5,628 bases of DNA. Source: an uncultured Lysobacteraceae bacterium. GTDB lineage: Bacteria > Pseudomonadota > Gammaproteobacteria > Xanthomonadales > Rhodanobacteraceae. Where the stretch lies: the NCBI GenBank assembly GCA_946482585.1, contig CAMLSI010000356.1:1-5628 (forward strand). Reading direction: 5' to 3'. The translations under genes were made by a program, and so were the position numbers. Below the pieces are notes generated by a model that searched no databases, had not been told where the DNA came from, and worked only from the letters and a program-made list of their open reading frames with translations. Below are positions 1 to 5,248 of the stretch, piece by piece; within the stretch, counting starts at the first letter, position 1; the number at the start of each line of letters is the position of its first letter.

Positions 1-100
1 GGCCGAAATGGCGGAGGCCGACCGGCGCCTCGCGGAACGTGAGACGCAAGGGCTGGTAGGATCGCGCCACGGCCGTCACCTGATCGAGAAGCTGGTCTGA
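1..100 (+). CDS. 3' end of an unrecognised protein gene (partial)
   Basis: Frame 2 is open from the window edge to a TGA at 98-100, while the other two forward frames hit stops within this stretch. Third codon positions are mostly G or C, as in the neighbouring genes, so I read it as the last 32 codons of a real gene. The visible tail begins AEMAEADRRLAERE, is highly charged and probably helical, and ends in HLIEKLV. I do not recognise the family. The stop lies one base before the slyX start, so the two genes are probably co-transcribed and may be translationally coupled. Confidence 0.6.
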   Translation, partial: AEMAEADRRLAERETQGLVGSRHGRHLIEKLV

Positions 101-101
101 C

Positions 102-323
102 ATGTCGATTCCCACAACGCTCGAAGAGCGCCTGACCGAGCTCGAAGTGCGCTTCGCGTTCCTCGAAGATACCGTGGCCGTGCTCAATCGCACCGTGGCC
201 GAGCACGACCGCGCGATCGGCGACATGCGCGAGGAGTTCCGCCGCCTGCGCAGCGAGCTCGGTGTCGTGCGATCGAGCCTGAGCCACGACCCGGCGACCG
301 AACCGCCGCCGCCGCACTACTGA
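102..323 (+). CDS. slyX: SlyX family protein
   Basis: A 73-residue protein of the SlyX family, small cytoplasmic proteins of unknown biochemical role. The name comes from genetic proximity to slyD and lysis studies in Escherichia coli, and no enzymatic activity is established. Residues 7-60 form one long heptad-patterned helix (LEERLTELEVRFAFLEDT, then LNRTV and LRSELGVV), predicted to be a coiled coil. The protein ends in the family's characteristic PPPHY after a short proline-rich tail. The length matches the usual 70-75 residues. The ATG at 102 follows the upstream stop by one base and has only a weak purine-rich stretch (GAGAAG, 85-90) before it, consistent with coupled translation. The next gene starts 44 bases downstream on the same strand. 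Confidence 0.9.
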   Translation: MSIPTTLEERLTELEVRFAFLEDTVAVLNRTVAEHDRAIGDMREEFRRLRSELGVVRSSLSHDPATEPPPPHY

Positions 324-367
324 TCGTTTTCCGTTTCCGCCATTGCCCGTCGTACTGAAGATCTACC

Positions 368-976
368 ATGGCCGATTCCCTGCGTGACCAGTTGTTGAAA
401 AGTGGACTGGTACAGAAACTGAAGTCCGAAGCGAAGCCAGAACCGCGTCCCGCGGGCGGCAAGCCGGCGAACCGTTCCGAAGCGCGTCCCGGCGCGCGTC
501 CGATCCAGGGCAAGCCGCCGGCGCGCGGCCCTCAGCCGGGCGGGCCCGCGGCAAGGCCGCAAAAACCGGCGGGCGGCGAGCCGGATCTTGCGCAGGCCTA
601 TGCGCTGCGCGCACGCAGCGAGCGCGAGGATCGCGAACGCGCCCAGCGCGAGGCCGAACAGAAGGCGCGCGAGAAGCGCGAGCGCAAGGAGAAGATCGCG
701 CGGCTGCTGAGCGGCAAGGCGCTCAACGCCGCCGATGCCGAACACGCGCGTCATTTCGAACACGGCGGCAAGATACGCCGGGTCTACTGCACCCAGGACC
801 AACTGGCCGCGGTCAATCGCGGTGAAATCGCGGTCGTGCAGCAGAACGGCCGCTACCTGCTCGTGAGCGTGGACGTGGCCCGGGAGGTCAAGGCGCTCTG
901 GGACGAGGCCCTGGTGCTGCTGGTCGATCCGAACGTGCCCGTCGAAGACGACGTGCCGGCCGACCTGATCTGGTAG
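368..976 (+). CDS. DUF2058 family protein (YaiL-type)
   Basis: A 202-residue protein of the DUF2058 family (E. coli YaiL), sometimes called nucleoprotein or polynucleotide-associated; its molecular function is not settled. Family signatures are the N-terminus MADSLRDQLLKSGLV (residues 1-15) and the C-terminal VPADLIW. Residues 21-73 are a low-complexity Pro/Gly/Ala/Arg linker, probably disordered and basic. Residues 78-112 are a very charged Arg/Glu/Lys helix (EREDRERAQREAEQKAREKR). Residues 113-186 form the compact conserved part, including IRRVYCTQDQLAAVNRGEIA. The start at 368 is supported by the conserved N-terminus and a GAAG-type ribosome-binding sequence at 357-360. There is no signal peptide or membrane segment, so it is probably cytoplasmic. 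It lies 44 bases after slyX, probably in the same transcript. The linker is richer in Pro/Gly than the Lys-rich equivalent in E. coli. Confidence 0.88.
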   Translation: MADSLRDQLLKSGLVQKLKSEAKPEPRPAGGKPANRSEARPGARPIQGKPPARGPQPGGPAARPQKPAGGEPDLAQAYALRARSEREDRERAQREAEQKAREKRERKEKIARLLSGKALNAADAEHARHFEHGGKIRRVYCTQDQLAAVNRGEIAVVQQNGRYLLVSVDVAREVKALWDEALVLLVDPNVPVEDDVPADLIW

Positions 977-998
977 GGCGCGATTCTGCCGGTCCACG

Positions 999-1019
999 GC
1001 GGCGTCGCAACGACGCCGC
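999..1019. terminator. GC-rich hairpin between convergent genes (possible bidirectional terminator)
   Basis: GCGGCGTCG (999-1007) and CGACGCCGC (1011-1019) form a perfect 9-bp stem with a CAA loop. It sits in the 58-base gap between the stop of the DUF2058 gene (976) and the stop of the minus-strand reductase gene (1035), exactly where a shared terminator is expected. No T-run follows on either strand, so intrinsic termination is uncertain. It may instead protect 3' ends or assist Rho-dependent termination. Confidence 0.5.
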
Positions 1020-1034
1020 GGGCCGACTCGCACC

Positions 1035-1781
1035 TCAGAAATCCATGAAATAGCCGCCGTTGACCGGAATGTTCGCGCCGGTGATGAAACCCGAATCTTC
1101 GGCGACGAGGAAGGCGACGACGCGGGCGATCTCCGAGGGTTTGCCGAGTCGGCCTACCGGAACGTCGGCGATGATCTGTTCGCGGATTTCGGGCGCGATC
1201 TGCATGACCATCGCGGTTTCGCAGTATCCCGGCGACACGCTGTTGACCGTCACGCCCTTGCGCGCGACCTCGCGCGCGAGCGCCATCGTGAAGCCGTGCA
1301 TGCCGGCCTTCGCCGCCGCGTAGTTGGTCTGGCCGAACTGGCCGGTCTGGCCGTTCACCGACGAGATGTTGACGATGCGGCCGTAACCGCGCGTGCACAT
1401 ACCTTCGATGACATTCCGGCACAGATTGAACACGCCGTCGAGATTGACGGTCAGGACGCTGTGCCACTGCTCCTGGCTCATCTTGCGCAGTGTCGTGTCG
1501 CGCGTGATGCCGGCGGCATTGACGAGTACATCGACACTGCCGTGTTCCGCCTCGATGCGTCGGATCACGCTCGCACAGGTGTCGAAATCGCCGATGTCGA
1601 GCGGCTCGAAAGTGATGGCGTCGGCGAAGTCGGCGACCTCGTTGCGGAACGCAACGATGCGGTCGGTGCGCGCGCCGAGATCGGCGGCGATGACGCGATG
1701 TCCCGAAGCGGCGAGGTGGCGACAGATCTCGGTGCCCAGGCCGCCGATGCCGCCGCTGACCAACGCGATACGCTGCTTCAT
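1035..1781 (-). CDS. phaB: Acetoacetyl-CoA reductase, second copy (downstream of phaR)
   Basis: A 248-residue short-chain dehydrogenase/reductase of the PhaB type. It should reduce acetoacetyl-CoA to (R)-3-hydroxybutyryl-CoA, the monomer for PHB synthase, in the cytoplasm. Visible are the nucleotide-binding glycine motif SGGIGGLG (9-16), NAAGITRD (88-95), Asn113, the catalytic Ser141, and Tyr154 and Lys158 in a YAAAK motif. Also present are the PhaB-type NISSVNGQTGQFGQTNY (138-154), SPGY, and a C-terminal NGGYFMDF. Length matches known PhaB (about 246). The second beta strand ends in Asp34 (VIAAD), which in classical SDRs usually favours NAD(H) over NADP(H). The start is supported by a GGGGGG run at 1786-1791 just upstream. 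It is last in the gluQ-phaB-phaR-phaB minus-strand series, 98 bases after phaR. A FabG-type 3-oxoacyl-ACP reductase is the main alternative, but the VNGQ-GQFGQ signature favours PhaB. Confidence 0.87.
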   Translation of the reverse strand: MKQRIALVSGGIGGLGTEICRHLAASGHRVIAADLGARTDRIVAFRNEVADFADAITFEPLDIGDFDTCASVIRRIEAEHGSVDVLVNAAGITRDTTLRKMSQEQWHSVLTVNLDGVFNLCRNVIEGMCTRGYGRIVNISSVNGQTGQFGQTNYAAAKAGMHGFTMALAREVARKGVTVNSVSPGYCETAMVMQIAPEIREQIIADVPVGRLGKPSEIARVVAFLVAEDSGFITGANIPVNGGYFMDF

Positions 1782-1795
1782 GCTTCCCCCCGAAA

Positions 1796-1812
1796 TGCTG
1801 CATGCGCGCAGC
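1796..1812. promoter_or_regulatory. TGC-rich inverted repeat upstream of the second phaB (candidate PhaR site)
   Basis: GCTGC (1797-1801) and GCAGC (1808-1812) are inverted around ATGCGC, giving TGCTGCATGCGCGCAGC. It lies 16-31 bases upstream of the reductase start at 1781. PhaR regulators are known to bind TGC-rich inverted repeats of the CTGC/GCAG kind, and the same half-sites occur upstream of phaR itself. A second inverted repeat, TTGCG-C-CGCAA, lies at 1815-1825. Binding is inferred, and the spacer here is six bases. Confidence 0.35.
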
Positions 1813-1830
1813 TATTGCGCCGCAACAGCG

Positions 1831-1873
1831 GCGCCCGTGCGCGTCGTTGGACGGGCGCGGCGAGCGCCGCGCC
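1831..1873 (-). other. Two overlapping, mutually exclusive hairpins between phaR and phaB
   Basis: Directly after the phaR stop, GGCGCGGC (1854-1861) and GCCGCGCC (1866-1873) form a perfect 8-bp stem with a 4-base loop. Positions 1851-1858 (ACGGGCGC) can instead pair with GCGCCCGT (1831-1838) as a perfect 8-bp stem with a 12-base loop. The two stems share 1854-1858, so only one can form at a time. Neither is followed by a U-run. The first may act as a phaR transcript end or a 3' stabiliser; an attenuator-like switch is possible but unproven. Confidence 0.4.
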
Positions 1874-1879
1874 GACAGG

Positions 1880-2368
1880 TCAGGACTTGTCCTTGTCCTT
1901 GTTGCCGGTGCCGACCTTCATCGAGCTCGTCGCGGCGTTGAGGAAACCCTGTTGCAGGGATTTCCACATGTCCATGTTGCGCTCGGTCAGGTCGTTGAGC
2001 ATCGACCAGGGCGTCTGGCCCATCATCGTGTTGAGCTGGCTGCGGAACTGCTGCTGCTGATCGAGAAACACCTGCAGGCTGCGTTCGAGATAGCCGCCCA
2101 TGAAGCCCTGTAGGGAGTCGCCGTAGAAGCGGATCACCTGCGACAGCAGCTGGGTCGTGAACATCGGCTGGCCGCGTTCTTCGTGCTCGGCAATGATCTG
2201 TAGCAGAACCGAGCGCGTCAGTTCTTCACCGGTCTTCGCGTCGCGTACTTCGAACTCCTCGCCGTCGACCACGAGCTGGCGCACTTCCTCCAGCGTGATA
2301 TAGCTCGAAATCTCGGTGTCGTAGAGCCGACGATTCGGGTACTTCTTGATGACTCGGACTTGTGCCAT
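1880..2368 (-). CDS. phaR: Polyhydroxyalkanoate synthesis regulator PhaR
   Basis: A 162-residue PhaR repressor. In characterised bacteria PhaR binds DNA upstream of phasin and PHA genes and is released when it binds nascent PHB, coupling gene expression to polymer. Residues 3-63 are the conserved DNA-binding domain (PHB/PHA accumulation regulator N-terminal domain), starting VRVIKKYPNRRLYDTEISSY. Residues 68-108 (MFTTQLLSQVIRFYGDSLQG and on) and about 112-148 are the helical C-terminal segments tied to polymer binding and oligomerisation. The tail is lysine/aspartate-rich (KDKDKS). Length is in the usual range. The ATG at 2368 gives the canonical MAQVRVIKKYPNRRLYD start, but no good Shine-Dalgarno is visible before it. 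The gene lies between two phaB copies on the same strand. A TGC-rich palindrome 43 bases upstream suggests autoregulation. Confidence 0.95.
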   Translation of the reverse strand: MAQVRVIKKYPNRRLYDTEISSYITLEEVRQLVVDGEEFEVRDAKTGEELTRSVLLQIIAEHEERGQPMFTTQLLSQVIRFYGDSLQGFMGGYLERSLQVFLDQQQQFRSQLNTMMGQTPWSMLNDLTERNMDMWKSLQQGFLNAATSSMKVGTGNKDKDKS

Positions 2369-2410
2369 GCAGCGAAGCTAGCACGGCTTGCGGCGACGCA
2401 CCAGCCGGTT

Positions 2411-2422
2411 TGCTGCGCAGCA
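2411..2422. promoter_or_regulatory. Perfect palindrome TGCTGCGCAGCA upstream of phaR (candidate PhaR operator)
   Basis: A perfect 12-bp palindrome with the CTGC and GCAG half-sites abutting. It starts 43 bases upstream of the phaR ATG (2368) in the 130-base gap between the first phaB and phaR. PhaR proteins of Paracoccus and Ralstonia bind TGC-rich inverted repeats and repress their own genes. A GGTAATGC stretch just upstream in the reading direction could be part of a weak -10 region, so the palindrome would overlap the start of transcription. Binding is inferred from position and half-sites; reported PhaR sites have a spacer between the half-sites. Confidence 0.45.
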
Positions 2423-2455
2423 TTACCTTTGGCCTAGGCGCGCCGCGCCGACGCC

Positions 2456-2480
2456 GGAGCGGGGTTGCGGACCCCGTTCC
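2456..2480 (-). terminator. Hairpin downstream of the first phaB
   Basis: GGAGCGGGGT (2456-2465) and ACCCCGTTCC (2471-2480) form a 10-bp stem (one G-U pair) with a TGCGG loop, 18 bases after the phaB stop at 2499 in the direction of transcription. No T-run follows on the minus strand, so it may terminate weakly or only stabilise the mRNA end. Its position suggests that the first phaB and phaR are at least partly separate transcription units. Confidence 0.45.
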
Positions 2481-2498
2481 GACGCGGTCGGGAAACGC

Positions 2499-3239
2499 CT
2501 ACCAGCCCATGTAATGGCCGCCGTTGATCGACAGGTTCGCGCCCGTGACCCAGGCGGCATCGTCGGGAATGAAGAAGGCGACCGCGTAGGCGATCTCGTC
2601 CGGATTCCCCAGGCGGCCCACCGGGATCTGCGCGGCGATCTTCGCGCGGACTTCCTCGGGTACGGCCATGACCATTTCGGTCGCGACGTAGCCCGGCGAT
2701 ACCGTGTTGACCGTGATGCCGAACTTCGCGTTCTCCTGCGCGAGCGAGATCGTGAAGCCGTGCATGCCGGCCTTCGAGGCGGCGTAGTTGGCCTGGCCGT
2801 ACTGGCCTTTCTGCCCGTTGATGGAACTGATCTGGATGATGCGGCCCCACTTGCGCTCGCGCATGCCGTCGATGACCGGCCGCGTCACGTTGAAGCAGGA
2901 GTTCAGATTGGTATTGATGACTTCCTGCCACTGCATCGCCGACATCTTGTGGAACGTGCCGTCGCGCGTGATGCCGGCGTTGTTGACGAGAATGTCGACC
3001 GGGCCGATCTGGTCGACCACCTCGCGCACCATCGCCTCGGCCGTGGCCGGGTCGCTGACGTCGCCGGCGGCGAGCGCCACGTCGATGCCGTCGCGCTTGA
3101 GCGCTTCCTGCCACGCGGTTGCGCGCGCCTTGTCACGATAGTTCGTTGCGACCTTGTGTCCCATCCCTGCCAACTTGCGCACGATCGCTGTGCCGATACC
3201 GCCCGTTCCACCCGTCACCAAGGCTACGCGTGAGGTCAT
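2499..3239 (-). CDS. phaB: Acetoacetyl-CoA reductase, first copy (upstream of phaR)
   Basis: A 246-residue PhaB-type reductase with the same predicted reaction as the second copy: acetoacetyl-CoA to (R)-3-hydroxybutyryl-CoA for PHB synthesis. Motifs are TGGTGGIG (9-16), NNAGITRD (86-93), Asn111, the catalytic Ser139 within ISSINGQKGQYGQ, Tyr152 and Lys156 (YAASK), SPGY, and a C-terminal NGGHYMGW. After the second beta strand it has NYRDKAR (33-39), with Arg35 and no acidic residue at the usual NAD-selecting position, which suggests NADPH use. The ATG at 3239 (MTSRVALVTGG) is preferred over an in-frame ATG at 3275. It matches the family N-terminus and has GGGAG (3246-3250) six bases before it, whereas the longer version adds an atypical 12-residue leader. 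It starts 83 bases after gluQ and may have its own promoter; a TAGAAT sequence at 3309-3314 (minus strand) is a weak -10 candidate. Confidence 0.9.
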   Translation of the reverse strand: MTSRVALVTGGTGGIGTAIVRKLAGMGHKVATNYRDKARATAWQEALKRDGIDVALAAGDVSDPATAEAMVREVVDQIGPVDILVNNAGITRDGTFHKMSAMQWQEVINTNLNSCFNVTRPVIDGMRERKWGRIIQISSINGQKGQYGQANYAASKAGMHGFTISLAQENAKFGITVNTVSPGYVATEMVMAVPEEVRAKIAAQIPVGRLGNPDEIAYAVAFFIPDDAAWVTGANLSINGGHYMGW

Positions 3240-3322
3240 GCTCCACTCCCAGTTAGTCGTCGTGATCCGTCGCAACGCGAGAAAGCCGCGTGACGCGGAC
3301 TTCGCGGGATTCTACACAAGCG

Positions 3323-4222
3323 TTACGACAAGCCATGACGCATATGCACAATGCTCCCGGTGCGCGGAATGGCCCGGACGTCGAATGCGGCTATCGCAGC
3401 GTCGAGCAGGGGTTCCACCGCGCCGATGTCGTTCCATCGCGCCGCCGGCAATCCGAGGAACGCAAGCGCGCGACGCAGCGCCGGCAACGGATCGTCGCTC
3501 TGCACCGGCAACGCGCTGTCCTGCTTGCTGAGCTTGCGGCCGTCGGCGTCGAGCGCGAGCGGCAGGTGCAGATACTGCGGCGTTCGAAAGCCGAGGCAGC
3601 GTTGCAGCAGGATCTGGCGCGGCGTCGAATCGAGGAGGTCGGCGCCGCGCACGACTTCGGTGATGCCCTGCGCCGCGTCGTCGACGACGACGGCGAGCTG
3701 ATAGGCGTAATACCCCTCGACGCGGCGAATCACAAAGTCGCCGACCTCTGCTGCGAGTCGCTGTTCGTAGCGACCGAGCAGCAGGTCGTCGAACCCGACG
3801 GTTTCGTCAGGTACACGCAGGCGCCAGGCCGGTCGGCGCCGGGGAGCGGGCGCCGCGACGCAGAGACCACGATGCAACCCGTTGTTGCGCAGCAGGTCGC
3901 CGCGGCTGCACCAGCAGGCAAAGGCCCGATCTTGTTCGACGAGTCGCTGCAGGGCGGCCGCGTAGGCGTCGTGGCGATCGTGCTGCCACAGGATCGGCTC
4001 ATCGGACACCAGACCGAATGCGGCGAGCGTCGCGATCTGCTGCAGCGCAGCGCCGGCGACTTCGCGCGGCGGATCGAGGTCTTCGATGCGGACGATCCAA
4101 CAGCCGCCGCACTGGCGTGCGCGCAGCCAGCTGCCGAGCGCGGCCACGAGCGAGCCGAAATGCAAGGCACCAGTCGGCGACGGCGCGAACCGGCCGCGAT
4201 AAGGCAGACGAGAGACGTTCAT
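3323..4222 (-). CDS. gluQ: Glutamyl-Q tRNA(Asp) synthetase
   Basis: A 299-residue GluQ-RS (YadB), a paralogue of the glutamyl-tRNA synthetase catalytic core. It activates glutamate and attaches it to queuosine at position 34 of tRNA-Asp, a wobble-base modification. Motifs are YRGRFAPSPTGALHFGSLVAALG (8-30), with HFGS as the class I HIGH-type signature; RIEDLDPPRE (45-54); a zinc-site region with Cys103, Cys105 and Cys121; and KLSKQ (230-234), the KMSKS-type loop. Length matches the family (about 300) and the anticodon-binding domain of GluRS is absent, as expected. The fourth zinc-ligand position, usually Tyr, is His117 here. The ATG at 4222 fits the family N-terminus, but no clear Shine-Dalgarno precedes it. 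In E. coli gluQ lies next to dksA; here it heads the PHA genes and is divergent from htpX. Confidence 0.93.
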   Translation of the reverse strand: MNVSRLPYRGRFAPSPTGALHFGSLVAALGSWLRARQCGGCWIVRIEDLDPPREVAGAALQQIATLAAFGLVSDEPILWQHDRHDAYAAALQRLVEQDRAFACWCSRGDLLRNNGLHRGLCVAAPAPRRRPAWRLRVPDETVGFDDLLLGRYEQRLAAEVGDFVIRRVEGYYAYQLAVVVDDAAQGITEVVRGADLLDSTPRQILLQRCLGFRTPQYLHLPLALDADGRKLSKQDSALPVQSDDPLPALRRALAFLGLPAARWNDIGAVEPLLDAAIAAFDVRAIPRTGSIVHMRHGLS

Positions 4223-4268
4223 CGGAAAACGACGCGCCGGGTCCTAGCGTCCGATGCCTGCCGGGCGA

Positions 4269-4296
4269 AGCCGGCCGGAACGAGCCGGTCGGAACG
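4269..4296. repeat. Tandem 14-bp direct repeat in the gluQ-htpX divergent region
   Basis: AGCCGGCCGGAACG (4269-4282) is followed at once by AGCCGGTCGGAACG (4283-4296), two copies with one C/T difference. It lies in the 154-base gap between the divergent gluQ (4222) and htpX (4377) starts, 8 bases before a CTTGAA element. It could be a regulator's double binding site or a simple slippage duplication. Confidence 0.6.
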
Positions 4297-4303
4297 CGTC
4301 CTG

Positions 4304-4336
4304 CTTGAACTTGGCTGCGCCGGACCTAACTAGGTC
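4304..4336 (+). promoter_or_regulatory. Candidate htpX promoter: CTTGAA element and GACCTA-AC-TAGGTC inverted repeat
   Basis: CTTGAA (4304-4309) matches the -35 core of heat-shock (sigma-32-type) promoters. About 15 bases later comes CCTAACT, a partial match to the -10 consensus CCCCATNT. The same place holds a 6-bp inverted repeat, GACCTA (4323-4328) and TAGGTC (4331-4336), which could be an operator over the -10 region. htpX starts at 4377, leaving room for a leader of about 40 bases. In E. coli htpX is heat-inducible and under CpxR control. The assignment here is an inference from a partial consensus. Confidence 0.3.
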
Positions 4337-4376
4337 TGCAGTCGGATCGTCGTTTCCGCAGAGTGAATGTATCGCC

Positions 4377-5231
4377 ATGCGCATCGTACTGTTCCTGGCC
4401 ACAAATCTGGCCATCCTGTTCCTGCTGACCATCGTCATCAAGCTGTTCGGCCTCGATGCCGGCAGCACGCGCAACCTGACTTCGCTGCTCGTGATGGCTG
4501 CCGTCATCGGCATGGGCGGTTCGTTCATTTCGCTCGCGCTGTCCAAATGGATGGCCAAGCGCGGCACCGGCGCCCACGTCATCGAGCAGCCGCGCAACGA
4601 AGTCGAACAATGGCTGTATAGCACGGTCAAGCGTCAGGCCGAGGCCGCCGGCATCGGCATGCCCGAGGTCGCCATCTACGGCGGTCCCGAAATGAATGCG
4701 TTCGCGACCGGCATGAGCCGCGACAAGGCGCTGGTCGCGGTCAGCTTGGGCCTGTTGCAGAACATGGAGCGGCGTCAGATTGAGGCCGTGCTCGCGCACG
4801 AGATCAGTCACGTCGCGAACGGCGACATGGTGACGATGGGGCTGATCCAGGGCGTGCTCAATACGTTCGTGATTTTCCTCGCGCGCATCGTCGGCTCGAT
4901 CGTCGATTCGTTCCTGCGCGGCGACCGCGAGGGCGGAGGCGGCGTCGGTTATTTCGTGACTGTCATGGTCGCGCAGCTCGTGCTCGGCGTATTCGCCTCG
5001 ATGATCGTCATGTGGTTCTCGCGCTGGCGCGAGTTCCGCGCCGACGCGGGTTCGGCGCGCCTGGAAGGCAAAGGAGCGATGATCTCGGCGTTGCAGCGTC
5101 TCTCGGCCGGCCATGGCGACAACACATTGCCGAAGGAGGTCGCCGCCTTCGGCATCGCCGGACCGTTCGGCAAGCTGTTCGCGAGCCACCCGCCGATCGA
5201 GGAACGCATCGCCGCGCTGCAGCAGCTCTGA
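4377..5231 (+). CDS. htpX: Membrane zinc metalloprotease HtpX
   Basis: A 284-residue HtpX (peptidase family M48B), an inner-membrane protease that degrades misfolded membrane proteins together with FtsH. Hydrophobic segments at about 4-23 and 34-55 are followed by the SKWMAKR and VIEQPRNE region and the zinc motif HEISH (141-145). Further membrane segments lie at about 154-174 and 191-214. Then comes WREFRADAGSA, with Glu219 as the likely third zinc ligand, and a C-terminal SHPPIEERI. Length is close to E. coli HtpX (293). The ATG at 4377 is chosen over an in-frame ATG at 4254 because MRIVLFLATNLA is the conserved family start and the extra 41 residues are not membrane-like. A GAGTGA purine stretch (4361-4366) lies upstream, though slightly far. 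It is divergent from gluQ and ends at a strong terminator, so it is probably a single-gene transcript. Confidence 0.95.
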   Translation: MRIVLFLATNLAILFLLTIVIKLFGLDAGSTRNLTSLLVMAAVIGMGGSFISLALSKWMAKRGTGAHVIEQPRNEVEQWLYSTVKRQAEAAGIGMPEVAIYGGPEMNAFATGMSRDKALVAVSLGLLQNMERRQIEAVLAHEISHVANGDMVTMGLIQGVLNTFVIFLARIVGSIVDSFLRGDREGGGGVGYFVTVMVAQLVLGVFASMIVMWFSRWREFRADAGSARLEGKGAMISALQRLSAGHGDNTLPKEVAAFGIAGPFGKLFASHPPIEERIAALQQL

Positions 5232-5248
5232 TCCGGGCGCCTGTGGAT

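Noticed and set aside
853..1803. Long minus-strand reading frame overlapping the second phaB and the end of the DUF2058 gene
   Set aside because: Its protein is Arg/His-rich with no recognisable domain and overlaps a clear PhaB frame; it is a shadow frame of GC-rich DNA.
1296..2060. Long plus-strand frame antisense to phaB and phaR
   Set aside because: No family features; the opposite strand carries well-conserved PhaB and PhaR.
2388..3233. Long plus-strand frame antisense to the first phaB
   Set aside because: Arg/Asp/Val-rich mirror translation of the reductase gene; no domain.
3240..3275. Upstream ATG extending the first phaB by 12 residues
   Set aside because: The extension covers the ribosome-binding sequence of the better start at 3239 and does not match PhaB N-termini.
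3309..3314. TAGAAT as a -10 box for the first phaB (minus strand)
   Set aside because: A good -10 hexamer about 70 bases upstream, but no acceptable -35 at 16-18 bases spacing; kept only as a remark under the gene.
3290..4333. 347-codon plus-strand frame antisense to gluQ
   Set aside because: Longer than gluQ itself, but its protein is low in hydrophobic order and has no motif, while the minus strand has all GluQ-RS signatures.
4254..4376. Upstream ATG extending htpX by 41 residues
   Set aside because: The extension is Arg/Ser/Pro-rich, covers the likely promoter, and would disrupt the conserved N-terminal membrane segment.
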